Made by a program: the position numbers and the translations under genes
Shown: piece after piece, positions 44,530 to 55,267 of the stretch
How positions within the stretch are numbered: the first letter of the stretch is position 1
Layout of the letters: each line of letters starts with the position of its first letter
The notes under the pieces: model-generated
The model's database searches: none
What the model was told of the DNA's origin: nothing
What the model saw: only the letters and a program-made list of their open reading frames with translations
Source of the DNA: Burkholderiales bacterium
GTDB lineage: Bacteria > Pseudomonadota > Gammaproteobacteria > Burkholderiales > Burkholderiaceae_D
Reading direction: 5' to 3'
Assembly: GCA_947451925.1 (NCBI GenBank)
Contig: CANGAW010000006.1
Coordinates: forward strand, 1 to 64,000
DNA: 64,000 nucleotides

Positions 44530-44577
44530 TCTTTGCTTAAGTAATAAAAAATAGTTATTCGCTTTTCCATCAGAGGT

Positions 44578-44937
44578 TTAGTTGGCTTTGATGCGGGCAA
44601 TCAAACGGTTCATGTACACCGTTGATTCGGGAAACAAGGCTTTTTCATGTTCCAGTGATTGCACTGCAGCGTCGGGTTTGCCGGTCTGAAAATACAGAAA
44701 TCCCAAATGGGCGTGGTAGCCAGGCGGAACAGATTTATTGGTGGCGCGGGCTTTTTCGGCATCGAGCCCGAGCTTGATAATTTGCTCTTCAGCCGAGACT
44801 TTGCCGGGCTCGCTATAAATCGTATAGACCTGGTCTTCGTAACTGCCCCATTGGTACAAACTTTGTTTCTGGTTGGCGCAGCCTGCCAATATCAACAGGC
44901 TGCTGCCAAGCACGAGTAAAATTTTTGCAGGCTGCAT
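44578..44937 (-). CDS. DUF4810 family lipoprotein
   Basis: Lipobox LILAGC; QSLYQWGSYEDQVYTIYS, PPGYHAHLGFLYFQTGKPDAAVQSLEHEKALFPESTVYMNRLI. Confidence 0.88.
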   Translation of the reverse strand: MQPAKILLVLGSSLLILAGCANQKQSLYQWGSYEDQVYTIYSEPGKVSAEEQIIKLGLDAEKARATNKSVPPGYHAHLGFLYFQTGKPDAAVQSLEHEKALFPESTVYMNRLIARIKAN

Positions 44938-44953
44938 TCTCTATTCCTCGCGA

Positions 44954-45637
44954 TCAGTTGGCGGGTTTCCATGCGCCGCGTTCTATGCCTTCAACCAGAC
45001 GGTTGACTGCCTCGCGAATGGCCAGATCGAGCACCTTGCCATTGAGTGTGGAGTCATAGGAAGCCGTGCCGCCAAAGCCGATGATTTCCCGGTTCGATAG
45101 TGCATATTCACCGGCTCCCTGCACGGAGAAAATCACTTCCGAGGTCAGGGCGTTGACAATGTTGAGGCTGACCTTGGAATAAGCTACCTGTTGCTTGCCG
45201 CGACCGAGTATGCCGAACAATTGCTGGTCGCCGGTTTCTTTGCGGCCGAATTCTGTAACGTCTCCGGTGACGACAAATTCAGCACCTTTAAGCTGCTGGT
45301 CTTTGCCACGCAGCCGCGCTTCTTCCTTGATTTCATTCATGTTGTCGCGGTCGAGCACGGTAAAGCGATTCGATTGCTGCAGATGTGAAATCAGGATGGT
45401 TTTGGATTGCGCACCCAGACGGTCGACGCCATCCGAGAACATGCCGCGCAAAAAGCCTGAACGATTATCGAATTTTCCAACCGCCAGACTGCTACGTGGG
45501 CCGTTGTAACTGGTATTGGCAGAGTTGACTTGTTTGGGAGCGATCGCCACCGAGCTTTCGGTGGCGCAGCCACCCAATCCAAGCAGAAAAATAAAGCAGA
45601 GCGTCAACGCTGCGAGGGGCGCAAATGGTTTTGTCAT
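44954..45637 (-). CDS. CsgG-family lipoprotein
   Basis: Lipobox LGLGGC; LAVGKFDNRSGFLRGMFSDGVDRLGAQSKTILISHLQQSNRFTVLDRDNMNEIKEEA. Confidence 0.9.
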   Translation of the reverse strand: MTKPFAPLAALTLCFIFLLGLGGCATESSVAIAPKQVNSANTSYNGPRSSLAVGKFDNRSGFLRGMFSDGVDRLGAQSKTILISHLQQSNRFTVLDRDNMNEIKEEARLRGKDQQLKGAEFVVTGDVTEFGRKETGDQQLFGILGRGKQQVAYSKVSLNIVNALTSEVIFSVQGAGEYALSNREIIGFGGTASYDSTLNGKVLDLAIREAVNRLVEGIERGAWKPAN

Positions 45638-45766
45638 GACTTGCCTTGAGAAGTGGGAAGGGGAGAATCAAGCAGCGTTTGGCTGAAAGAATGTTGCCAT
45701 GATATTAATGATGAAAATTATTGTCAATTGCTAATGTGAGCGCTTGTCCAAAGTACGTGCAATCAA

Positions 45767-48499
45767 TCAGGCTGCACCCAGTACCGCCGTCCAGCAAAGT
45801 TTGACGGCATCGCTTGCTGCCGCCACCTGATCGAAGGCGACCCGCGCCCGGTCTTCGCCTTTCATGCGTATCTGGTGCTGCATTTTCCGAAACAGTCGAT
45901 AGGCATTGGCAACCGAGTCGGCCAGACTGGCATCAATCAATTGCAGTTGTCCGCTGAGTTTGAGCAGGGCGATATTGCCGATGTCACCAGTCATTTCCGG
46001 GTAGTTTGCTGCATGTCGCAGCACCAGAAACTGGACGATGAATTCAATATCTATCATGCCGCCGGCATCATGCTTGAGATCGAATAAATCTGTTTTGTTC
46101 GGATGGGCGTCATGCATTTTTTGGCGCATGGACAGAATCGATTCACGCAGCGCGGCCTCGTCACGCGGCTGTCGCAAAACTTGTTCACGCAAAGCTTCGA
46201 AGCGTGCACCTATGTCTGCGTCACCAGCGCAATAACGGGCGCGGGTCAGTGCCTGGTGTTCCCAGATCCACGCCGATTCCCGCTGATATTTTTCAAACGA
46301 CGCAAAGGATGAAACCAATAATCCGCTGGCGCCATCGGGCCGCAAGGCAATGTCAATGTCAAACAAAATGCCGGCTGGCGTGTGCGACGTCATCCAGGTG
46401 ATAAAGCGTTGTGCCAGTCGGGCATACAGCGCCGGTGCGTCAGGGTGATCGTCGTCATACAAAAAGATTACGTCCAGATCAGAGGCGTAGCCAAGTTCCT
46501 TGCCGCCGAGCTTGCCATAGGCGATAACGGCAAACTGCGGTACGTCGCGATGTCGTGTGGCGATGGTTTGCCAAACGGCTTTGAGGGTGGCCGCCACGAT
46601 CACATCGGCCAGCGCAGACAAATGGTCAGCCAGCCGCTCGACGGTTAAGACCCCGTCGAGATCCTGCGCCAGCAAGCGAAACTGCTGCGCATGATGCAGT
46701 TCGCGCAGCACATCCATCTGGCGTTCGGTGTCGCCGGCAAAACTATCGAGCTGGCGCCCACACTCGCTGGCAAATGCCGGCCAGTCCGGTGCCATGAACA
46801 AGGCGGCATCGTCGAGCAACTCATCAAGCAGCAGCGGATGACGAGTCAGATATTTGGCTGCCCATTCACTGGCTGCGATCATGCGAATCACGCGCAACAG
46901 CGCATGCGGATATTCGGTCAGTAGCGAGAGGTAAGCCGAACGGCGCGCAATCGTTTCAAAAAAATCGATCAAGCGGTTGAGCGTGGTCGCGCAAGACTCA
47001 ACAGTTTGTTTCGCCACCAAAGGCAAGGCGGCACGCATTAAGGCCTGCAGCCGGTTGCGGCTGGATTCCGGCAGCGATTGCAAACGGGGCGAGTGCCAGC
47101 TAGCCAGTAGTCTTTGTGCAGAAAGTTCTGACTGGTCGAATCCGAGTTCATCCAGATAGTCGGTCAGGATTTCTGCGCTGACCTCTTCCAGCACCGGGAT
47201 AGCAGCGGCCAGGCCACTCTCGTTTTCTGTGGTGCTGATGGCCGTCTTGTCGGTAAAAATCGCATCGAATTGTGCGGCCACCCATGTGCGCTGCGCGTTC
47301 AGCGCCGTCATCAGCGCTGACACGTCGGCATAGCCCATCATTTGCGCAATCACCAGCTGGTCTGCGGCGCTTGAAGGCAGCACATGGGTTTGCGCGTCAT
47401 CCAGATATTGCAGACGGTGCTCGAGATTGCGCAGGAAAGTATAGGCATCCAGCAGCTGCGCTACCACTGGCGCGGCCAGCAGCTTTCGTTCAGAGATCAC
47501 CTGCAAGGTATGCCGGGTTGAGCGGTCGCGCAGCGCAGCATCACGCCCGCCGCGTATCAGTTGAAAAACCTGGGCAAGAAATTCAATTTCCCGAATACCG
47601 CCGCGCCCGAGCTTGATATTGACATTGCGTTCGGGATGGCGCGTCTCCTGCCGGATGACTTCGGCACGGATTTGCGCATGCATGGTACGCAGCGCATTGA
47701 TCGAGCCGAAATCCAGATAGCGACGGTAAACGAAAGGCCGCACGATGGCGTCAAGCAGCGCCACATCGGCGGCTTTACCGCTGAGTGCACGCGCTTTGAC
47801 CCATGCATAACGCTCCCATTCGCGTCCCTGCACCATCAGATATTCTTCGAGCATGGCAAAGCTGGCCGCCAGCGGGCCGGAATTACCATTCGGGCGCAGC
47901 GCCATATCAACCCGGAACGTAAAACCATCGGCAGTAATTTCAGCAATATCGGCAATGAGTTTTTTTCCGAGCCGGGAAAAAAACTCATGGTTGGACAGTT
48001 GACGTTGTCCGGGGGCGCTCAATACCGTTTCGCCGTCTTCCGGATAGACGAAGATCAGGTCAATGTCGGAGGAGATATTGAGTTCATGTCCGCCTAGCTT
48101 GCCCATGCCAATGACGATCATCTGCTGCTCTTGGCCCGATTCGTCACCGGTTGGCGTGCCATGGCTGGCGCACATTTCTGCGTGCAGTGCATGCAAGTGG
48201 GTGTTGACCGCAAATTCAGCAAAATCCGATATCGTTTTGAGAACTTCTGCCAGATCGGCGCGCTGCGACAGATCTCGTACCGCTAATGCGGACACCAGCA
48301 AATTGCGCAGACGCCGCATGGCTGCTGGCAGCGAAGCGTTTTTGGCCAGCTGGGCTTGGAGAAGCTGGTCAAAGTGCGCCTCGGCAAGCGATAATTCGCA
48401 CAATTGTTCTAATTCCGGTCCGCGTTCAGGGTCGGCATTGAGCCAGCGCTGAACGAAACGTGAAGCGTGCACAGTGTCGGGGGCGGGGAGCGGTATCAT
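45767..48499 (-). CDS. glnE: Bifunctional glutamine synthetase adenylyltransferase/deadenylase
   Basis: MIVIGMGKLGGHELNISSDIDLIFVYPEDGET, second domain AYGKLGGKELGYASDLDVIFLYDDDH. Confidence 0.97.
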   Translation of the reverse strand: MIPLPAPDTVHASRFVQRWLNADPERGPELEQLCELSLAEAHFDQLLQAQLAKNASLPAAMRRLRNLLVSALAVRDLSQRADLAEVLKTISDFAEFAVNTHLHALHAEMCASHGTPTGDESGQEQQMIVIGMGKLGGHELNISSDIDLIFVYPEDGETVLSAPGQRQLSNHEFFSRLGKKLIADIAEITADGFTFRVDMALRPNGNSGPLAASFAMLEEYLMVQGREWERYAWVKARALSGKAADVALLDAIVRPFVYRRYLDFGSINALRTMHAQIRAEVIRQETRHPERNVNIKLGRGGIREIEFLAQVFQLIRGGRDAALRDRSTRHTLQVISERKLLAAPVVAQLLDAYTFLRNLEHRLQYLDDAQTHVLPSSAADQLVIAQMMGYADVSALMTALNAQRTWVAAQFDAIFTDKTAISTTENESGLAAAIPVLEEVSAEILTDYLDELGFDQSELSAQRLLASWHSPRLQSLPESSRNRLQALMRAALPLVAKQTVESCATTLNRLIDFFETIARRSAYLSLLTEYPHALLRVIRMIAASEWAAKYLTRHPLLLDELLDDAALFMAPDWPAFASECGRQLDSFAGDTERQMDVLRELHHAQQFRLLAQDLDGVLTVERLADHLSALADVIVAATLKAVWQTIATRHRDVPQFAVIAYGKLGGKELGYASDLDVIFLYDDDHPDAPALYARLAQRFITWMTSHTPAGILFDIDIALRPDGASGLLVSSFASFEKYQRESAWIWEHQALTRARYCAGDADIGARFEALREQVLRQPRDEAALRESILSMRQKMHDAHPNKTDLFDLKHDAGGMIDIEFIVQFLVLRHAANYPEMTGDIGNIALLKLSGQLQLIDASLADSVANAYRLFRKMQHQIRMKGEDRARVAFDQVAAASDAVKLCWTAVLGAA

Positions 48500-51400
48500 G
48501 GGCGAAAGATCATTCAGGTTTTGCCGCTTGCGCGCGTGGCACGCAAGCGATTAATTAATTTCTTACACACGGCTAGCGCCATCAAGCAAAGTCATCCTAT
48601 CAGAGAGTCGCTGGCCTTAGCCCGCCAGCGTTTAGAGCGTGGCTTTACCACTGCCAATCAGGTCACGCATCATGCGCTGTCCTGGATTCTGGTCGCCTTG
48701 TGCATTGCTTATTTTGTATTTTGCGGCCTGCTGCTGTCCTTGCGCTATGTCGTTCTGCCCAACATCGATCGCTACAAACCCCAGGTTGAACAGCTTGCCA
48801 GCCATTTTCTGGCGCGGCCGGTGTCGATCAATACCATTCATGCCAGCTGGCGTGGTTTGCATCCCAGCCTGCGTTTCAATGATGTGGTTATTCACAACCA
48901 GCAGGGTGAAGCGGCGCTCAAACTCCCTGAGGTATCGGCCACGCTTTCATGGTGGTCCATACTCGTTGGTGACTTGCGGCTGTACCAGCTTGAGTTCTTG
49001 CGTCCGGATCTGGAAATTGAACGTGATTCAGCAGGCAAAATCTTCGTTGCCGGTTTGCTGATCAATACCGATACACCCGCTGGCGGACATGGCATCAACT
49101 GGTTGCTGGCCCAGCGAGAAATCGTGGTGCGTAATGGTTGGGTACGCTGGATTGACCGGCAGCGCGATGCACCGGAACTGGTGTTTGATCATGTCGATCT
49201 GGTTTTGCAAAATAAATGGCGCACGCACCGACTCGGCCTGAAGGCGACGCCGCCGGCCGAGCTGGCCGCACCGATTGATTTGCGGGCCGAGTTCAAACAT
49301 CAGCCGTTTGCCAGCAGTGCGTCGGATTACGACAACTGGACCGGGCAACTATATGCCGACTGGCGTCATACCAATCTGGAAAAATGGAAAAAATACATTG
49401 ATTACCCGTTTGAGCTTTCCGGTGGCAGTGGTGCAGTTCGCGCCTGGCTGGATTTTGACCGGGGTGTTGTCACCAATCTGACCGCCGATCTGGGGCTTGC
49501 CGATCTTGCTGTGCGTCTTGGCAAAGACCTTGAGTTGCTGAAGTTAGTGGAAGTCAGCGGCCGTATTTCTGCCGGCGAAGTGGCAACTGGCCTGAAACAG
49601 CAACTACTGTCTTTTGGTGCACGCGGCCATGCGTTGAAGCTGACCAATTTTTCTTTGCGCACCGATCAGGGCGTCGTCATGCCAGACACCACCATCAGCA
49701 CGCTTTTTACTGCCGGCAGCAGGGGCCGTCCGGAACAGCGTGAATTAAATATCAGCGCACTCGATCTCGATACGCTGACACTGTTGCTCGGTCATCTGCC
49801 CCTGTCTGTGCCTGAGCGGGAAATGCTGACCAGTCTGGCGCCTGGCGGTCAGTTGCAAGACCTGGCCGCCAGCTGGGAGGGCAGCCTGCCCGGCGACGGC
49901 AAATATCGCCTGAGTGGGAAATTCACCAATCTGGGCTTGAAGCCTCAGCCGGCGCGTGCCGAGCATTTTGCGGTGCCGGGTTTTGAAGGCTTGTCCGGCA
50001 AAGTCGATCTGGATCAGGATGGCGGCAAAGTCGAACTCAATGGCAAAAACGCAAAATTGTTCTTGCTCGATTATTTCCCCGATCCGGTTTTGCCTTTTGA
50101 TGAGTTGGCGTTGAACGCCAGCTGGGCCATGCGTCAAGCCAATAAGCTCAACGTCAAAGTCAGCGCGATGCAGTTTTCTCAGGCCGGCATCAAAGGTTCG
50201 CTCGAAGGCGCCTACAGTTTGCCGCTGCCGGCTGTGGCAGGCAAATTTGGCGACTTGGATATCAAGGTGCATGTGCCCAGCGTGGAGCTGAACCAGGTCG
50301 CCCGTTTTGTGCCCAGTGTGGCACCTGCTAAAACCCGGGAATGGATGGCTGGTGCGATGCTAGCCGGTAGCGCCAAAGAAGTGGACATCGTGGTCAAAGG
50401 CAACCTGGATAAATTTCCCTTCCAGATTAAAAAAGGCGACAAGCAGCCTTCTGGCGTGTTTAAAATTTCCGGGAAAATTCAGGATGCCACGCTCAGTCCA
50501 GGCTACGATCAATTTGCTCAGGACAAGCGCACGCTGTTGTGGCCACAGATTGACGGCATTGATGGCAATGTGGTGCTCGACGGTACCCGTTTAGCTATTC
50601 ATGCTGATCATGCCAAAACGGCAGGCGTTGCGCTCTCCGAGATCAGTGCCACCATCCCTGATTATTGGGCCGAGCGTGCCATGCTCGAAGTCAGCGGCAC
50701 GGCCAATGGCGCTTTGCAGTCTATGCTCGCCTATGTCAGCGCCACGCCTGTCAGCTCCTGGATCGATGGCGTAACCGACGAGTTCGCCACAACAGGCAAT
50801 GCACGGCTGGCATTGAAATTACAAATGTCGCTGTTTGATCCCACTCAATCGACGGTGCAGGGTGCCGTGCATTTCATGGGCAACGAACTGCAGTTGGCGC
50901 GCGATATGCCGGCCTTGCAGCAAACCGCCGGCGATCTGAGTTTTTCAGAAAAAGGATTTCAGCTCAACGGTGTGCAGGGTGCTTTTATTGGTGGCCCGGC
51001 GCAGGTCAGCGGCGGCTCGCAACGTGATGGCAGCGTGCAAATCAAAGTCGAAGGCAACGCGGTCGCCGAGGGCGTCGCCAATGCTTTCCACAGTCAGGAC
51101 TTGCGCCGGCTGATGAAAAAATTCAATGGCAGTACGCGCTACAACGCCGTGTTGCGCATCAAGGATCAGCGACCGCAACTAACCATCGAATCCTCACTCG
51201 CTGGCCTGGCCATTGATCTGCCCGCACCGCTCAATAAAACTGCCACAGAGATTTTGCCGCTGCGCTTTCTGCTCTCGCCAGTGCCGCCCTATGAGCAGGC
51301 GATGCAGTCTGAAGAGATACGCATAGGCTTGGGCAAAGCCATCGCTGCACGCTATATACGGCAGCGCTCGAACGCTAAAAATGCGTCATGGAAGATGGTA

Positions 51401-52702
51401 CGTGGCAGTATCGGCGTCAATTCACCACTGCCGCAACCCGACAGTGGTCTGGCTGCCAACGTCAACCTGCCGGTGCTTAATATTGATCAATGGCGTAGTG
51501 CGGTGTCGACCTTGCTGCCGGAATCCGGTGTGCAGGAAAGCGCTCAAGGCGCAGCGAGTCCTGATTTTTCTGCCTATGTGCTGCCTGATTTGCTGGGTAT
51601 ACGCGCCAATCAACTGATCGTGGCTGACAAGACTTTCAATAATGCGGTGCTGGGTGCATCACGACCGCGTGGCAACTGGCAAGTCAATATCCATTCAGAT
51701 CAGGTGGTCGGTTATGCGACCTGGAACGACCCGTATTCAGAGCGTGGCGCCGGCAAGATCACTGCGCGACTGGTGTCTTTGGTGATTCCGCAATCGACCG
51801 CGTCGGATGTGACGGCGCTGTTGAGCGGGAAATCGGCGGCCACTCCCTTACCCGGGCTGGACATCATCGCCGACAATTTTGAACTGCTGGATAAAAAACT
51901 CGGACATCTGGAGCTGAGCGCCACCAATGCCGGCTTTGGCGCTGGCCGTGAATGGCGTATTAGTCGCCTGCTGGTTTCTAATCCTGATGCCAGCCTCAAA
52001 GCCAGTGGCAAGTGGTCGGTATTGAATGGCAATAGCCAGTCAGCGCTGCGTTATGAACTCGACATTGCCGACGCCGGACGTCTGCTTGATCGTTTCGGTT
52101 TTGAGCGCTTGCTCAAAGGCGGCAAAGGCAAGATGGACGGCGAGTTGAGTTGGGAAGGCTCGCCCTATGCGTTCGACTTGCCGAGCCTGTCGGGTGACCT
52201 GAATCTGAGCGTGGCCTCCGGCCAGTTTTTGAAAGTGGATCCCGGTGTAGCTAAACTGCTGGGTGTGATGAGCCTGCAATCCTTGCCGCGGCGGCTGGTA
52301 CTGGATTTTCGTGACCTGTTTTCGGAAGGCTTTTCCTTTGACAGTATTGCCAGCACCGCCACCATCAAACGCGGCTTGCTCAAGACCGATAGTTTCAAGA
52401 TGCGCGGCGTCAATGCGCTGGTGATGATGGATGGTTCGGTGGATCTGACGGAAGAAACGCAAAACCTCAACGTCGTGGTTATTCCTGAACTCAACGCCGG
52501 TGGCGCATCAGTGTTGTATGGTCTGGCGGTTAATCCGGTCATTGGGCTGGGCACCTTTCTGGCCCAGTTATTTTTGCGCAATCCACTGTCGCAGGCCATG
52601 ACGCAGGAATATCAGATCACCGGTCCGTGGAAGGACCCGGCAGTGAAGAAACTGAGTAGCCGCAATAAGCCTGCTGAGCCGCTGCCGGCAGCAGCTGATT
52701 GA
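48467..52702 (+). CDS. YhdP/TIGR02099-family AsmA-like protein
   Basis: 1.4-kb-residue protein with N-terminal TM helix, LARPVSINTIHASWRGLHPSLRFNDVVIHNQ, C-terminal ITGPWKDPAVKKL; true start uncertain, ORF 5' end overlaps divergent glnE. Confidence 0.88.
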   Translation: MHSVGGGERYHGRKIIQVLPLARVARKRLINFLHTASAIKQSHPIRESLALARQRLERGFTTANQVTHHALSWILVALCIAYFVFCGLLLSLRYVVLPNIDRYKPQVEQLASHFLARPVSINTIHASWRGLHPSLRFNDVVIHNQQGEAALKLPEVSATLSWWSILVGDLRLYQLEFLRPDLEIERDSAGKIFVAGLLINTDTPAGGHGINWLLAQREIVVRNGWVRWIDRQRDAPELVFDHVDLVLQNKWRTHRLGLKATPPAELAAPIDLRAEFKHQPFASSASDYDNWTGQLYADWRHTNLEKWKKYIDYPFELSGGSGAVRAWLDFDRGVVTNLTADLGLADLAVRLGKDLELLKLVEVSGRISAGEVATGLKQQLLSFGARGHALKLTNFSLRTDQGVVMPDTTISTLFTAGSRGRPEQRELNISALDLDTLTLLLGHLPLSVPEREMLTSLAPGGQLQDLAASWEGSLPGDGKYRLSGKFTNLGLKPQPARAEHFAVPGFEGLSGKVDLDQDGGKVELNGKNAKLFLLDYFPDPVLPFDELALNASWAMRQANKLNVKVSAMQFSQAGIKGSLEGAYSLPLPAVAGKFGDLDIKVHVPSVELNQVARFVPSVAPAKTREWMAGAMLAGSAKEVDIVVKGNLDKFPFQIKKGDKQPSGVFKISGKIQDATLSPGYDQFAQDKRTLLWPQIDGIDGNVVLDGTRLAIHADHAKTAGVALSEISATIPDYWAERAMLEVSGTANGALQSMLAYVSATPVSSWIDGVTDEFATTGNARLALKLQMSLFDPTQSTVQGAVHFMGNELQLARDMPALQQTAGDLSFSEKGFQLNGVQGAFIGGPAQVSGGSQRDGSVQIKVEGNAVAEGVANAFHSQDLRRLMKKFNGSTRYNAVLRIKDQRPQLTIESSLAGLAIDLPAPLNKTATEILPLRFLLSPVPPYEQAMQSEEIRIGLGKAIAARYIRQRSNAKNASWKMVRGSIGVNSPLPQPDSGLAANVNLPVLNIDQWRSAVSTLLPESGVQESAQGAASPDFSAYVLPDLLGIRANQLIVADKTFNNAVLGASRPRGNWQVNIHSDQVVGYATWNDPYSERGAGKITARLVSLVIPQSTASDVTALLSGKSAATPLPGLDIIADNFELLDKKLGHLELSATNAGFGAGREWRISRLLVSNPDASLKASGKWSVLNGNSQSALRYELDIADAGRLLDRFGFERLLKGGKGKMDGELSWEGSPYAFDLPSLSGDLNLSVASGQFLKVDPGVAKLLGVMSLQSLPRRLVLDFRDLFSEGFSFDSIASTATIKRGLLKTDSFKMRGVNALVMMDGSVDLTEETQNLNVVVIPELNAGGASVLYGLAVNPVIGLGTFLAQLFLRNPLSQAMTQEYQITGPWKDPAVKKLSSRNKPAEPLPAAAD

Positions 52703-52736
52703 ACAACACAAACGCAATACAAGCGAAGAGGCCGGC

Positions 52737-53567
52737 ATGCAAAATCAGCTAATCATCAGTGCCGTGCAAATGGTCTCGACGCCGGATCCTGTCATCAATA
52801 TGCAGCATGCAGCGCAGCGCATTCGCGAGGCCGCGGATGCGGGGGCAACGATGGTCTTGTTGCCCGAGTATTGGTCGGTGCTGGGTTTGCGGGACACGGA
52901 CAAACTGGCCTTTGCCGAAAACGCGGGCGCAGGGCCCTTGCAAGATTTCATGGCGGGCATGGCGCAAGAGTGTGGCGTGTGGCTGATAGGTGGCACCATT
53001 CCTTTGAACTCTGGCGAGCCGGGAAAAGTTTTCAACACCACCCTGGCTTATGACGCCAATGGCAGTCAGCTTGGGCGTTACGACAAAATTCATTTGTTTG
53101 GTTTTACCCGTGGCGAAGAATCCTATGATGAGTCGCGCACCATCGTCGCCGGCAACGACGTGGTGGTGCTGGAAACACCGCTGGGCCGGGTTGGTCTGTC
53201 GATTTGTTATGACCTGCGTTTTCCGGAACTCTATCGGGCTATGGGCCAATGCCAGCTGATTGTGATGCCGGCTGCCTTCACTTACACCACCGGCCGTGCG
53301 CACTGGGAAATTTTGCTGCGCGCGCGGGCGATTGAAAACCAGTGTTATGTGCTGGCCGCAGCGCAAGGCGGGCAACATCAGAATGGCCGTCGTACCTGGG
53401 GGCACAGCATGGTGATTGATCCCTGGGGTGAGATTCTGTCGCAGCTGCCTGAAGGCGAGGGCGTGGTCAGCGCAGAAATTGACGCCACACATCTGGCCGG
53501 CGTGCGCGCCAGTTTGCCGGCACTATCGCACCGAAAGTTAGTGTCCCGGTATTCCAAGCGGGATTAG
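52737..53567 (+). CDS. Carbon-nitrogen hydrolase (nitrilase superfamily)
   Basis: VLLPEYWSVLGL, GRYDKIHLFGF, GLSICYDLRFPELYRAMG. Confidence 0.93.
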   Translation: MQNQLIISAVQMVSTPDPVINMQHAAQRIREAADAGATMVLLPEYWSVLGLRDTDKLAFAENAGAGPLQDFMAGMAQECGVWLIGGTIPLNSGEPGKVFNTTLAYDANGSQLGRYDKIHLFGFTRGEESYDESRTIVAGNDVVVLETPLGRVGLSICYDLRFPELYRAMGQCQLIVMPAAFTYTTGRAHWEILLRARAIENQCYVLAAAQGGQHQNGRRTWGHSMVIDPWGEILSQLPEGEGVVSAEIDATHLAGVRASLPALSHRKLVSRYSKRD

Positions 53568-53631
53568 CCGCAATCCAGTATGATTTTGAATCCTGTCGTC
53601 TGCCCGCCGAATTCTATTTTCCCCCGAAGCC

Positions 53632-55092
53632 ATGAAGCTATTTGAACCGAATCTGCAATCCCAAAGCCTTGCCCGTGAGATTTTGCTCACGCCCTATGGA
53701 CTTGACGAGAGTCATTTGCTCAAAGCCCTGGGTTCGATCTTTACGCACCGCGTCGATTACGCCGATCTGTATTTTCAGTTCACCCGCAGTGAAAGCTGGA
53801 GCCTGGAAGAAGGCATCGTCAAGACCGGCAGTTTTTCGATTGATCAGGGCGTCGGTATCCGCGCCGTGTCGGGCGACAAAACCGCGTTTTCCTATTCGGA
53901 TGAAATTTCCGAGCGGGCCTTGCTGGAAGCCGCTGCTGCCACTCGCACCATCGCCCGTCAGGGCGCCGGCCGCGTCAAAGTCGCGTCACAGCTTACCGCC
54001 GGCGGCGCCCGTGCGCTGTATCTGCCGCATGATCCTTTGGCTTCGCTCGACGCTACAGCCAAGGTCAAGCTGGTGGAAAAGCTGGAGCGCATGGCCCGCG
54101 CCAAAGACCCGCGGGTGGTGCAGGTGATGGCAGGCTTGTCGGGTGAATACGATGTGGTGCTGGTGGTGCGCAGCGATGGCGTGATTGCTGCCGATATTCG
54201 TCCGCTTGTCAGACTGTCCCTGACCGTGATCGCCGAGCAGGATGGCCGGCGTGAAGTCGGCAGCGCAGGCGGTGGTGGCCGTTATGACTACGCGTACTTT
54301 ACCGATGCCTTGCTGGACAACTATGCGAGCGAAGCAGTGGCGTCGGCGCTGGTGAATCTGGACGCCCGTCCGGCACCGGCCGGACCGATGACGGTCGTAC
54401 TCGGACCTGGCTGGCCCGGTATCCTGCTGCATGAGGCGATTGGCCACGGTCTGGAAGGCGACTTCAATCGCAAGGGTTCGAGCGCTTTTTCTGGTCGCAT
54501 TGGTGAGCGCGTTGCGGCCAAAGGCGTAACCGTGGTCGACGACGGCACGATTGCCGACCGCCGTGGTTCGCTCAACATTGACGATGAAGGCAACCCGACC
54601 CAGTGCACGACGCTGATCGAAGACGGTATTTTGAAAGGCTATATTCAGGACACGCTCAATGCGCGACTGATGAAAATGCCGGTAACAGGCAATGCCCGCC
54701 GTGAATCTTTTGCGCACTTGCCGATGCCGCGCATGACCAACACCTATATGCTCGCCGGCGACCGTGATCCGGCCGAGATTCTGGCCTCGGTAAAAAATGG
54801 TCTGTATGCGAGTAATTTCGGTGGTGGTCAGGTTGATATCACCAATGGCAAATTTGTCTTTTCTGCCAGCGAAGCCTGGATGATCGAAGACGGCAAACTG
54901 ACCTATCCGGTCAAGGGCGCAACCCTGATTGGCAATGGTCCCGATATTTTGAATCGGGTCTCCATGATCGGTAATGACCTGAAGCTCGATCCGGGCGTGG
55001 GCGTATGCGGCAAAGAAGGGCAGAGCGTGCCGGTCGGTGTTGGTCAGCCAACTTTACGTATTGAAGGCATGACGGTTGGCGGCACGGCTTAG
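53632..55092 (+). CDS. tldD: TldD metalloprotease subunit
   Basis: [77 protein letters not shown]. Confidence 0.97.
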   Translation: MKLFEPNLQSQSLAREILLTPYGLDESHLLKALGSIFTHRVDYADLYFQFTRSESWSLEEGIVKTGSFSIDQGVGIRAVSGDKTAFSYSDEISERALLEAAAATRTIARQGAGRVKVASQLTAGGARALYLPHDPLASLDATAKVKLVEKLERMARAKDPRVVQVMAGLSGEYDVVLVVRSDGVIAADIRPLVRLSLTVIAEQDGRREVGSAGGGGRYDYAYFTDALLDNYASEAVASALVNLDARPAPAGPMTVVLGPGWPGILLHEAIGHGLEGDFNRKGSSAFSGRIGERVAAKGVTVVDDGTIADRRGSLNIDDEGNPTQCTTLIEDGILKGYIQDTLNARLMKMPVTGNARRESFAHLPMPRMTNTYMLAGDRDPAEILASVKNGLYASNFGGGQVDITNGKFVFSASEAWMIEDGKLTYPVKGATLIGNGPDILNRVSMIGNDLKLDPGVGVCGKEGQSVPVGVGQPTLRIEGMTVGGTA

Positions 55093-55195
55093 TCTCTGTC
55101 AGTGCCTGGTTTGCCGGCTACTTGCGGCGCTGCTTGCCAAATTCACTGATTTATAGCACCATCGGTTTTCACGTTGACTTGTTAGGCGAAAATTC

Positions 55196-55267
55196 ATGTC
55201 CTGCCTGGGTTTTTATTTTTATACGCACTTTAGCTATTCCAGCCAAACGGCGGTGGAGAAGCGGTAA
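55196..55267 (+). CDS. Candidate leader peptide for DAHP synthase attenuation
   Basis: ATG..TAA encoding MSCLGFYFYTHFSYSSQTAVEKR (23 aa; 3 Phe + 3 Tyr within 9 consecutive residues); weak AGG Shine-Dalgarno-like element about 9 nt upstream; about 100 nt before the DAHP synthase start. Confidence 0.72.
   Translation: MSCLGFYFYTHFSYSSQTAVEKR

Noticed and set aside
52749-53492. 247-aa antisense ORF opposite the nitrilase-family gene
   Set aside because: Mirror frame; no family signature.
55174-55203. TTGACT as -35 box for the aroG leader transcript
   Set aside because: No acceptable -10 hexamer at 16-18 bp spacing; the leader promoter remains unresolved and could include readthrough from tldD.
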